A program made the translations under genes and the position numbers. Positions 61,801 to 64,000 of a stretch of DNA of 64,000 bases are shown here, piece after piece (positions within the stretch are counted from its first letter, which is position 1; every line of letters begins with the position of its first letter). This DNA comes from Paralithodes platypus (Eukaryota > Arthropoda > Malacostraca > Decapoda > Lithodidae). The notes beneath the pieces are model-generated. The model made no database searches. It had not been told where the DNA came from and saw only the letters and a program-made list of their open reading frames with translations. Location of the stretch: assembly GCA_032716605.1 (NCBI GenBank), contig JAVRFV010002317.1, forward strand, positions 1 to 64,000. The letters are read 5' to 3'.

Positions 61801-61869
61801 AATCAGTTCCCTCTGTACCTCCTCAATATCCAGGGCACCCTCTGACATCCTCTGTATGTTATCAGTCAT
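21559..61869 (-). CDS. 3' part of a giant coiled-coil gene, CENP-E/CENP-F-like (9 exons in window, 5' end missing)
   Basis: Nine minus-strand exons join in one frame: 61417-61869, 55275-55443, 54139-54311, 34436-40422, 32384-32460, 31059-31204, 28187-28354, 23780-24148 and 21559-21836, about 7,820 nt or 2,600 codons. Every junction has GT/AG sites, and the codon phases match at all eight joins. The product is almost all charged heptad-type coiled coil (Glu/Lys/Leu/Gln rich) with short Ser/Thr/Pro-rich breaks, and it ends in CKQQ, which fits a CaaX prenylation signal. Known farnesylated kinetochore coiled-coil proteins include CENP-E, CENP-F and Spindly. Size excludes Spindly (about 600 residues). 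No kinesin motor is visible because the 5' end lies outside, so CENP-E (kinesin-7 tail) is inference. A golgin or other long coiled coil remains possible. Three one-base frameshifts (near 37080, 34758 and 21785) break the raw frame. Confidence 0.75.
21990..22240. repeat. Intronic tandem repeat, TTGATATTGA/ACGCTCAATGTAA units
   Basis: The block 'gatttggtattgataaatacgctcaatgtaa' recurs at least three times with variable 'gatattgatatt' insertions, near 22042, 22107 and 22195. In the last intron of the coiled-coil gene. 21837-21989 has nothing else. Confidence 0.75.
22338..23197 (+). mobile_element. X repeat, long form, interrupted by a LINE A tail
   Basis: The left part GGGGTCACTTGAAGCATGCT to 'gtcccggacttccc' at 22556 and the right part 'aattgactaactccttgaac' at 22953 to TTTTACATTAAAAT are one X copy. 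The 396-bp interruption is the 3' region of LINE A. Confidence 0.8.
22557..22952 (-). mobile_element. LINE A 3'-end insertion
   Basis: 'atatgctcaggcccattccccac' and the CTCGGCAGGCAGACATG block match 10139-10380. 5'-truncated, 3' untranslated region only, with a T-rich run at 22612-22637. Confidence 0.75.
23288..23585 (-). mobile_element. SINE2 copy
   Basis: Reverse orientation. GGGTGGCACTGCAAGGGGAG, CCCTCCCCCGCTGCCCTCTC, and a tail region ACTGCTCGGGCAGACAG then GGGGAAC. The tail resembles SINE1 and LINE D. Confidence 0.7.
23780..24148 (-). CDS. Exon 8 of window: terminal coiled coil
   Basis: The acceptor is AATATTTCCAG and the donor AAG|GTACTG. It is 369 nt, 123 codons, phase 0 at both ends. 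It encodes [19 protein letters not shown] and then a strongly charged coiled coil of about 85 residues, closing with a short Pro/Ala/Gln linker ([15 protein letters not shown]). It joins exon 7 directly and continues into the last exon at DVEESS. Confidence 0.78.
24345..24908 (-). mobile_element. LINE B 3' part, RT C-terminal domain
   Basis: An intact frame from 24903 to 24415 reads [40 protein letters not shown] and then an Arg/Gly-rich [14 protein letters not shown]. The 3' end is GCGTCAGGC plus (AATAGATAGATA). 5'-truncated. Sister copies are at 29785-30475 and 43417-44520. Confidence 0.8.
24976..25338. mobile_element. G element with TTAA ends and inverted repeats
   Basis: TTAA at 24976 and 25335. 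The ends GGGGAGGCAGACCG and CGTTCAGACTCCCC are inverted. The interior carries the G signature 'gcgagcgatagcgagcctg'. Shows that family G is also of TTAA type. Confidence 0.7.
25358..25966 (+). mobile_element. H element copy
   Basis: From TTAA at 25358 (CCTAACAAGTGCGCATGGG) to TTAA at 25963. 25469-25966 matches 1-522 nearly base for base, with poly(A) length changes. The right end differs from 4796, so it is a shorter variant. Confidence 0.7.
25975..26577. other. Intron, nothing recognised
   Basis: AT-rich with chance ORFs on both strands, including an AAAAT-type simple repeat (26270-26310). No repeat match seen. Confidence 0.35.
26578..26799. mobile_element. Foldback MITE, 36-bp inverted ends
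   Basis: ACTATAGTCTATTTTTTTCC at the left mirrors GGAAAAAAATAGAGTATAGT at the right, and the match extends about 36 bp (about 32 identical). 222 bp, non-coding. Confidence 0.75.
26845..26920 (-). mobile_element. X repeat fragment ending at a poly(C) run
   Basis: AAAATGTAAAACTTGCAAAC to 'aaagtcaaattaaat', cut by a C run at about 26920-26936. Confidence 0.75.
27001..27315 (-). mobile_element. G element copy with TTAA ends
   Basis: TTAA at 27001-27004 and 27312-27315. The interior is the G sequence in reverse ('ctcactatcgttcgcc', 'ctaatggggctaaacatgag'). Confidence 0.65.
27335..27425 (-). mobile_element. SINE-like fragment with a B-box-like core
   Basis: 'gaatcgctagaccaagctgtcc...gacctgggatcaaactgcc' also occurs at 29588-29655. 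The reverse complement holds GTTTGATCCC, close to a tRNA B box, so a tRNA-derived SINE is possible. Confidence 0.4.
27424..27618. mobile_element. K foldback MITE, second copy
   Basis: The ends TACAGGTCTCCCTCGAT and AGGGAGACCTGTA are inverted and the interior closely matches 9409-9605. Confidence 0.75.
27617..28105. mobile_element. J foldback element interrupted by X
   Basis: The left arm 'gtagtctctttgctgtaagtaggcgagaaatc' and the right arm 'gatttcttgcctacttacagcgaatacactata' are inverted. X (27710-27987) sits in the middle. Compare the uninterrupted J at 34085-34300. Confidence 0.75.
27710..27987 (+). mobile_element. X repeat, short form (278 bp), inserted in J
   Basis: TAAAATTTGCCAGAACGTCC to GCAAGTTTTACATTTTA. 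By comparison with J at 34.1 kb the junctions read ATT|...|ATT, consistent with a 3-bp target duplication. Confidence 0.8.
28187..28354 (-). CDS. Exon 7 of window: tail region
   Basis: The acceptor is AATTTCTAG and the donor TTG|GTAAGT, a perfect consensus donor. It is 168 nt, 56 codons, phase 0 at both ends. It encodes [18 protein letters not shown], then a less helical stretch ending [13 protein letters not shown]. The surrounding introns hold two X repeats, foldback elements K and J and a short TGAA microsatellite. Confidence 0.7.
28468..28656 (+). mobile_element. X repeat, 5'-truncated
   Basis: 'gaaacagattaacttgctcatg' to GCAAGTTTTACATTTTAATT. A smaller reverse X piece follows at 28719-28790. 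Confidence 0.75.
28797..29585. other. Intron, fragments only
   Basis: 28797-28850 is an N/LINE A tail fragment (TATCTATTTACTCAGGCTC). 29260-29420 resembles the arms at 3570-4140. The 29520-29560 repeat ('cttgattgacatggatagagcg') matches 13628 and 33252. Nothing coding. Confidence 0.4.
29651..30545. mobile_element. M-like foldback element interrupted by LINE B
   Basis: The left end AAGCCGGTATCACACGAGCG and the right end CTCTCGTGTGATACCAGCTT are inverted repeats. A LINE B fragment (about 29770-30475) lies between them. The M element itself sits in the tRNA-like SINE seen at 27335, whose sequence resumes at 30546. Confidence 0.65.
29770..30475 (-). mobile_element. LINE B 3' part
   Basis: A frame from about 30475 to 29984 encodes [55 protein letters not shown] and [10 protein letters not shown]. 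The 3' tail is (GATA)n at 29765-29790. 5'-truncated just upstream of the YLG motif. Confidence 0.8.
30685..31046 (-). mobile_element. X repeat, medium form, next to exon 6
   Basis: AAAATGTAAAACTTGCAAAA to 'aacttgacaagacattaac'. Its end lies about 12 bases from the exon 6 donor. Confidence 0.75.
31059..31204 (-). CDS. Exon 6 of window: coiled coil
   Basis: The acceptor is CACCATTTCAG and the donor AAG|GTTTGA, a weaker donor. It is 146 nt: two bases completing Asp, then 48 codons encoding [20 protein letters not shown], followed by [13 protein letters not shown] and a Leu/Glu heptad. It ends in phase 0 (VANAK). Only this frame is free of stops. A copy of dispersed repeat X ends about a dozen bases beyond the donor, inside the intron. 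Confidence 0.72.
31386..31490. repeat. (TA)n microsatellite in intron
   Basis: TA run with one AAATAT interruption. Confidence 0.9.
31640..32357 (-). mobile_element. LINE A fragment, split by an insertion
   Basis: 31640-31810 encodes [18 protein letters not shown] and [10 protein letters not shown] on the minus strand. 32283-32357 continues with the region coding for VECFKYLGG. Between them 31811-32282 is foreign, including a repeat block 'gacgccccgcttccagagga' and the hairpin at 31932. Confidence 0.65.
31924..31975. repeat. 36-bp perfect hairpin flanked by 8-bp direct repeats
   Basis: TAGAGATCCTATAG (31932-31945), an 8-base loop, then CTATAGGATCTCTA (31954-31967). CACTGACC lies on both sides, at 31924-31931 and 31968-31975. 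Confidence 0.85.
32384..32460 (-). CDS. Exon 5 of window: small 77-bp exon
   Basis: Too short to stand out as an ORF. It was found because exons 4 and 6 do not match in phase without it. The acceptor is TTTATCCTCAG and the donor ATG|GTATGT. It takes the two bases left by exon 4, encodes [18 protein letters not shown] followed by SCEDYID, and leaves one base, which completes Asp with the first two bases of exon 6. The segment is Ser/Glu rich with no recognised domain. Confidence 0.68.
32577..32952 (-). mobile_element. SINE1 copy, 5'-truncated
   Basis: A (GTT)n tail at 32577-32592, then the full 3' half and part of the 5' half, up to 'ctctgatagaccagccca'. It lies in the intron between exons 4 and 5. 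32961-33504 holds only the short 33252 repeat. Confidence 0.75.
33505..33708 (+). mobile_element. X repeat, 5'-truncated
   Basis: 'agtttgcttgggaaacagatt' to GCAAGTTTTACATTTTAAT. Confidence 0.8.
33834..34057. mobile_element. TTAA-flanked foldback MITE
   Basis: TTAA at 33834-33837 and 34054-34057. The ends CCCCCTGAG and GCCTCAGGGG are inverted. 216 bp, non-coding. Confidence 0.7.
34085..34300. mobile_element. J foldback element, intact copy
   Basis: The left arm AGTCTATTTGCTGTAAGTAG mirrors the right arm CTACTTACAACAAATAGACT, and the pairing runs about 60 bp per side. It lies between exons 4 and 5. Confidence 0.8.
34436..40422 (-). CDS. Exon 4 of window: 5,987-bp giant exon, coiled-coil rod
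   Basis: The acceptor is GTAACTTTCAG and the donor AAG|GTAGGG. The frame is open for 3.36 kb, then 2.3 kb, then 0.3 kb, with two one-base shifts. The product is about 1,995 residues. The N-terminal 200 residues are mostly not coiled coil and carry three copies of SLADEL followed by Arg or Gln. The rest is a long Glu/Lys/Leu/Gln rod with repeated KELE and EEL patterns and local sequence breaks, as in CENP-E, CENP-F and golgins. The last about 85 residues are Pro/Ser/Thr rich ([19 protein letters not shown]). The entering phase is 0 and two bases (AG) are left at the end, matching exon 5. Antisense ORFs here are shadows of its codon bias. Confidence 0.85.
40621..40648 (+). repeat. Q terminal repeat, left end
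   Basis: TACCGTCAACCGGGGCGAAT, the inverse of the end at 51966-51990. Related motifs (GGGTCAATTCGGACAT) appear at 43235-43375, and another right end at 48095-48115. Confidence 0.6.
40695..40790 (-). mobile_element. X repeat fragment
   Basis: AATGTAAAACTTGCAAAATA to 'ctatgtggaaacaaagctt'. Followed by half of a TTAA-type element (TTAACCCTCCAGCCCC) cut by LINE D. Confidence 0.7.
40850..41882 (+). mobile_element. LINE D, 5'-truncated
   Basis: Fragments in several frames encode [36 protein letters not shown] (zinc-knuckle Cys pair), and [10 protein letters not shown]. It ends GCTCGGCCAGGCAGCTTAGG then (AAC)n. Better preserved than 7196-8905. Confidence 0.8.
41884..42778 (-). mobile_element. LINE endonuclease (APE) domain, LINE A-like
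   Basis: An open frame of about 300 codons. It shows [12 protein letters not shown] (catalytic G-D-L-N) and MSDHYLV (catalytic S-D-H), both APE-type endonuclease blocks, then a charged linker ending [23 protein letters not shown]'s (AAC)n tail abuts it at 41883, so D inserted here. The RT half is not adjacent. Confidence 0.8.
42955..43201. mobile_element. TTAA-flanked foldback MITE (piggyBac-like)
   Basis: TTAA at 42955-42958 and 43198-43201. CCCTTGGGATCCGGGAGGCC mirrors CCCCCCGGATCCCATGGG, and each side also carries CATATGAGG. 239 bp, non-coding. Confidence 0.85.
43202..43410. mobile_element. Q element internal remnant
   Basis: Three 'ttcggac' repeats in a context like the Q termini ('aaggggtcaattcggacat', 'ggggcaatttcggacatatc'). 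Non-coding. Confidence 0.45.
44524..45411 (+). mobile_element. Insert in the LINE B RT: composite with long-form X
   Basis: It separates FMDFEKAY from DRVDREGLW in LINE B. 44925-45411 is a complete long X (GGGGTCACTTGAGGCATGCT to TTTTACATTTTAA). 44524-44924 is AT-rich, and 44855-44924 is inverted-homologous to 42776-42860. The junctions share TA. Confidence 0.75.
45841..46028 (-). repeat. Displaced 188-bp copy of the LINE B RT catalytic segment
   Basis: By eye identical to 44058-44245. It codes for [18 protein letters not shown] up to [13 protein letters not shown], but lies between the linker and the RT start, where it does not belong. Confidence 0.8.
46815..47140 (+). mobile_element. LINE C 3' end inserted in the LINE B endonuclease
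   Basis: It codes [20 protein letters not shown] and [12 protein letters not shown] and ends in poly(A). AATCAAT at 46808-46814 and 47142-47148 is the target duplication. A 71-bp tandem copy of the tail plus flank follows, to 47230. Confidence 0.85.
47990..48125 (+). mobile_element. Q element right end
   Basis: 'tttatcctgtccgaattcgcccc' resembles 51945-51980. It sits between LINE B and LINE C. Confidence 0.5.
49420..49896. mobile_element. TTAA-flanked element inside LINE C
   Basis: TTAA at 49420-49423 and 49893-49896. The ends CACCTAAAGAGCGGCC and GGGCCGCCAGTTAAGGG are imperfect inverted repeats. 469 bp. LINE C coding sequence resumes on both sides. Confidence 0.75.
50520..51137 (+). mobile_element. 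LINE D-type truncated insertion inside LINE C
   Basis: AACAGATTT at 50511-50519 and 51138-51146 is the target duplication. The 3' 390 bp match LINE D ([21 protein letters not shown]). The 5' 250 bp are ACA-rich and not seen in the other D copies. (AAC)n tail. Confidence 0.85.
51945..51990 (-). repeat. Q terminal repeat, right end
   Basis: ATTCGCCCCAGTTGACGGTA, inverse of 40621-40648. Between 51666 and 51944 the DNA is AT-rich with no coding signal. Confidence 0.55.
52003..52876. mobile_element. R element, TA-flanked with inverted ends
   Basis: CAGTAATCACTCCCATA at the left mirrors TATGGGAGTGATCACTG at the right, with TA outside. Inner 'ccgaacaggccatggg' and 'ccgaactggccatggcc' flank the ends. 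About 870 bp with no transposase ORF. Pogo/mariner-like. Confidence 0.7.
52935..53025 (+). mobile_element. SINE2 head fragment
   Basis: 'gggtgagggatggtcctgtcc' to 'ctctacccaatcttag' matches the 5' part of SINE2 at 6890-6950. Confidence 0.6.
53317..53545 (-). mobile_element. X repeat copy
   Basis: AATGTAAAACTTGCAAAATA to 'atcatgttcaaggaatcag'. Confidence 0.75.
53640..53995 (-). mobile_element. RTE-like LINE C-terminal remnant
   Basis: Reading the minus strand with frameshifts gives [20 protein letters not shown] and RMMRRFSP, similar to the C-terminal region of RTE-type elements. Decayed. Confidence 0.45.
54139..54311 (-). CDS. Exon 3 of window: coiled-coil protein
   Basis: The acceptor is TGTGTGTGCAG and the donor AG|GTACAC. 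It is 173 nt and uses the single base left by the previous exon to make Gly. The product reads [18 protein letters not shown], then a helix containing [18 protein letters not shown]. It ends HYNHQ in phase 0 and joins the giant exon at VMSEFEED. The intron that follows, 40423-54138, is 13.7 kb and almost wholly transposable elements. Confidence 0.75.
54312..55077. other. Intron between exons 2 and 3, nothing recognised
   Basis: Mixed composition. A small palindrome (CCCCCTGGGGGGTCTTACCC) lies near 54893-54912. No repeat match seen. Confidence 0.4.
55078..55244 (+). mobile_element. G element, truncated
   Basis: 'cggcctttggccgggatatttttctacc' to 'ggtctagggaggaaact', ending CTCCCCTTAA. Its end lies 30 bp from the exon 2 donor. 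Confidence 0.65.
55275..55443 (-). CDS. Exon 2 of window: coiled-coil protein
   Basis: The acceptor ends ATATTACAG and the donor is AG|GTACAC. It is 169 nt, enters in phase 0 and leaves one base (G). It encodes [17 protein letters not shown] and then a segment rich in Ser and Pro with [19 protein letters not shown]. It joins exon 1 as [15 protein letters not shown], a continuous helix, which supports the splice. The downstream intron is about 960 bp. Confidence 0.72.
55506..56575 (+). mobile_element. LINE A, 5'-truncated, opposite orientation
   Basis: Three plus frames read [67 protein letters not shown] and a stop at 56209. The 3' untranslated region ends in a C run at 56550. Two frameshifts. 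Confidence 0.8.
56650..56914. repeat. Imperfect trinucleotide repeat (ATC/ACT)n
   Basis: CATCATCACTACTACT-type sequence, interrupted by LINE C at 56915-57615 and resuming at 57616-57700. Related tract at 60160-60245. The long ORFs here are repeat artefacts. Confidence 0.85.
56915..57615 (-). mobile_element. LINE C 3' part inserted in the trinucleotide repeat
   Basis: A minus frame 57589-57008 reads [20 protein letters not shown], and [12 protein letters not shown] near the end. Nearly identical to 48160-48830. Truncated at 57615. Confidence 0.85.
57700..57970 (+). mobile_element. Dispersed repeat I
   Basis: 'gaaaatccgtcaacggtctagg' to 'ctctgcttacgcagagttgataa' matches 61060-61376 and part of 60838-61020. 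Holds a G run at 57739-57756. Confidence 0.65.
58050..58340 (-). mobile_element. RTE-like LINE remnant
   Basis: The minus strand reads [20 protein letters not shown] then [11 protein letters not shown]. Related to 1555-1850. A small X fragment (58336-58405) follows. Confidence 0.55.
58406..59150. other. Intron, short repeats
   Basis: Contains 58588-58655 (a repeat shared with 56597-56665, 'gtgccgtttagcccaaaatcaaaacgg'), a TA tract and poly(T) at 58797-58858. No coding signal. Confidence 0.45.
59155..59943 (+). mobile_element. LINE F: CR1-like RT C-terminal fragment, frameshifted
   Basis: Frames in series read [47 protein letters not shown] and [13 protein letters not shown], ending at 59943. 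The order matches the CR1-like LINE E but the sequence is distinct. At least two frameshifts. Confidence 0.75.
60248..60757 (+). mobile_element. SINE1, full-length copy
   Basis: 5' GGGCGGGTGCCCAACCCC to GGCCAGGCAGCTTGGGGAAC plus (AAC)n. Inserted beside the trinucleotide tract. Confidence 0.8.
60838..61376 (+). mobile_element. Two copies of dispersed repeat I
   Basis: 60838-61020 and 61060-61376 each start at a G run and share 'atcataactattgcac/tac', 'cacgcaccgaa' and 'gaaaatccgtc'. The second ends 'ctctgcttacgcagagttgataa', 40 bp from the exon 1 donor. Confidence 0.65.
61417..61869 (-). CDS. Exon 1 of window: coiled coil plus 15-residue Ser/Thr/Pro repeats
   Basis: The acceptor TTTTTTGTTCAG precedes the exon and the donor GTTAGT follows it. 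It is 453 nt, 151 codons, phase 0 at both ends. It begins [19 protein letters not shown] and opens with a short amphipathic helix. A 15-residue unit of type [15 protein letters not shown] follows, in about four tandem copies (45-bp DNA units), then an acidic Ser/Thr/Asp segment, and the exon ends in the helical [10 protein letters not shown]. The first ATG sits exactly at the acceptor, so it is probably an internal Met and the true start is further upstream, outside the window. Confidence 0.7.
61567..61740 (-). repeat. 45-bp coding minisatellite in exon 1
   Basis: Four tandem units of the type GTGACAGAATCGGGCATAGC on +, each 45 bp and in frame, giving 15-residue protein repeats. Later units are more diverged. 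Confidence 0.85.
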
Positions 61870-61934
61870 CTGAACAAAAAACATATTCATTAGCCTACCT
61901 TATTGCCTTTGAACACTCACCATTGCCATATATT

Positions 61935-62130
61935 GTTAAGGCAGTGTCACACAAGCTCTTCATCCATCAATTTGTTCAGGCAATTTTAGTCTGGAAACTT
62001 TATAATTTAAGCTGTATAAAAAAATAAAAAAAAATGGGGAATGGGATTGAGTAAATACATACATACGGTACAATACATCATAATTCAGCCACCTACTACA
62101 CTCCAACACAAATCTAGTTGCTGATTCCAA
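61935..62130. mobile_element. M-like element, diverged
   Basis: 'aaggcagtgtcacacaag' and 'cagccacctactacactcc...agttgctgattcc' follow 18813-18950. Confidence 0.5.
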
Positions 62131-62233
62131 TGCTCAATCAAGGGAGTGCATGGCATTAAAAACTGCATCATTTGACTCCCTGCTGTGGAGTTCCTTGCAT
62201 TTTCCACATTCAAGTTCATTTACAGTACCGTAC

Positions 62234-62345
62234 TTAATAAAATTATAAAACTTGCAAAATAAACAAACCAAAACTTGGACAAAGACAATATAAGGCAAAA
62301 AGAAACTAATCAAAATCGCTATGTGGAAACAACGCTTTAGCAAAA
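62234..62345 (-). mobile_element. X repeat fragment
   Basis: 'aaaattataaaacttgcaaaat' to 'ggaaacaacgctttagcaaaa'. Confidence 0.7.
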
Positions 62346-62364
62346 TAAAATTATGAAATATGTG

Positions 62365-63859
62365 TAACCCCTTCAGCACAATGACGTTATTTTCATCATA
62401 CTGTATTCTGGTTACCATTCGATGATTTTCTTTAGCAAATAATCTACCCCTAGGACTCAAAGGGGTATAGACAATCTCAATAAGCCTTCTGAATAACATA
62501 GATCCTTCTTAAACTGCATAAAATTATCAAATTTTAGCCAGAATCAAAGGTGTATTTACCTAATTGTATTTACCTAATTGTAGTTTACAGGAGTTGAGCT
62601 AAGCTCGTGTTGTCCCGTCTCTCAGTCTACTTTTTATCCAATTTTTTCTTGAAAATATGGATGTTCCTTGCCCCTACCACCTCCTCCTCCAACCCATTCC
62701 ATTTGTCAATACATCTATAGGGGAAGCTAAACTTCCTGATATCGTTCTTGCAGGTAGGTCTTTTTACTTTGTAGCTGTGGCCTCTAGTTATTCCTGTATC
62801 CATAATTAATATATCCTCCCTATCCAGCCTCTCCAGCCCCCGGGTACATTTGTACATCATTATCATGTCTCCCCTCTCTCTCCTCTCTTTTAGACTCGGT
62901 AGATTTAATTTGTCTAGCCTCCCTTCATATGGCAGTTCTCTGAGACTTGGAACCAATCTAGTGACTGCTCTCTGGATTCTTTCTAACTTGTGAATATGCT
63001 TCTTTAGATGCGGGGACCACACCACTGCTGCATACTCCAATCTTGGTCTAATCATACTCTTCATAATTTTCGCTACCATGGTCTCATCCAAATAGTTCAG
63101 AGCAACTTTCATATTCCCGGCCATTGCATACATTCCGCTAAAGAGCTTGTTAATATGTTTCTCTGGCGACAAAGTATCTTGTATAATCAACCCTAAATCT
63201 TTTTCTTTTTCGGCCTTGCTAATTTTATTATCTCCCATCCTGTACTCCCAATTTGGTCTATTCACACTTCTTCCCATATTTAACACATGACATTTACTTA
63301 TATTAAATTTCATTTTCCACTTGGTGCTCCATTCGTATATTTTATCTAAATCCCCTTGCAGCTCCTCACAACTACTTTTATTTGTTATTTGTCTCATAAT
63401 TTTTACGTCATCTGCAAACATTGACATGTAAGAGTTTATGCCTATCGGCAGGTCATTCACGTACATAAGGAACATGAGAGGTGCCAACACAGATCCCTGC
63501 GGCACACCACTCTCAACTTTCCGCCACGATGAGTAAGTTCCTCTAATGTTGGTCCTCATTTCCCTATCTGTTAAATAGCTCTCCATCCATTTCAGCAAAC
63601 TCCCCCTGACACATCCTAGCGTCTCAAGCTTAGATAACAATCTCTTATGTGGTACCTTATCGAATGCTTTGGAAAGGTCTAAGTAGACGCAGTCCACCCA
63701 TCCGCCTCTTTCTTGGAGTACATCTATCACCCTACTGTAATAACATAGCAAACTGGTAACACAAGATGTCCCTTCTCTGAATCCAAATTGCTTTGGGGTT
63801 ATTATTTTCTTTCTCTCCAACATTTTCATGTAAAGTGGTCATCATGCTGAAGGGGTTAA
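62365..63859. mobile_element. TTAA-type element interrupted by LINE E
   Basis: The left end TAACCCCTTCAGCACAATGA mirrors the right end CATCATGCTGAAGGGGTTAA. The flank is GTAA at left and TTAA at right. LINE E fills 62549-63830. Confidence 0.7.
62549..63830 (-). mobile_element. LINE E: CR1-like RT, intact 400-codon frame, 5'-truncated
   Basis: Frame 63829-62627 reads [62 protein letters not shown] (catalytic F-A-D-D), and then MIRPRLEYAAVVWSPHLKK. Stop at 62627. The 3' end is a repeated CAATTAGGTAAATA unit. RT motifs are whole and the frame is unbroken, so it is the youngest-looking LINE here. The endonuclease and 5' part are absent. Confidence 0.85.
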
Positions 63860-64000
63860 GATCCCATTTAACAAGCTGATAACAGGTCTTCCTCAAGTTA
63901 CCACTAAGCATCAACTCCATATAATTTCTAAACTTAGTTTGCCAGTGAGCTATAAGCTAGATAATCTATCCTTTGATATTATATCACACATTCCATCTGA

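Overview
This is an animal nuclear DNA window, very rich in transposable elements, with one recognisable host gene. The number of non-LTR retrotransposons, the foldback transposons and the large introns suggest an arthropod, plausibly a decapod crustacean. That assignment is an inference from style, not from any marker gene.

Host gene. The minus strand from 61869 down to 21559 carries the last nine exons of a very large coiled-coil protein, about 2,600 residues in the window. Its 5' part lies beyond 64000. Exons were placed by GT/AG sites, and all eight junctions keep one reading frame. One exon, 34436-40422, is 5,987 bp. The conceptual protein ends in CKQQ, a CaaX-type farnesylation signal. 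With giant coiled-coil architecture this points to a kinetochore protein of the CENP-E/CENP-F type (CENP-E-like favoured, not proven). Three single-base frameshifts, each in a homopolymer or short A/G repeat, interrupt an otherwise clean frame. They look like assembly errors, though recent decay is not excluded.

Layout. 1-21558 lies downstream of the gene: TTAA-flanked foldback elements, SINEs, a LINE of R1/jockey-like style (7.2-8.9 kb), a LINE with an ADD-box RT (10.1-11.7 kb), a 766-bp palindromic transposon (11769-12534) and a 41-bp minisatellite (14.5-16.3 kb). 21559-40422 holds exons and introns crowded with dispersed repeats. 40423-54138 is one giant intron with a nest of at least four LINE families inserted into each other. 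54139-61869 holds three more exons, LINE fragments and trinucleotide repeats. 61870-64000 is intron with a CR1-like LINE inserted into a TTAA element.

Repeat families, named here for cross-reference: LINE A, B, C, D, E and F; SINE1 and SINE2, whose 3' tails match LINE D; X, a 280-490 bp repeat of unknown class with about 19 copies; J, K, M, Q and R, foldback elements; and G, H and others with TTAA target duplications. Nested insertions with visible target-site duplications give a partial order of events. No RNA gene, CRISPR array or promoter could be supported.
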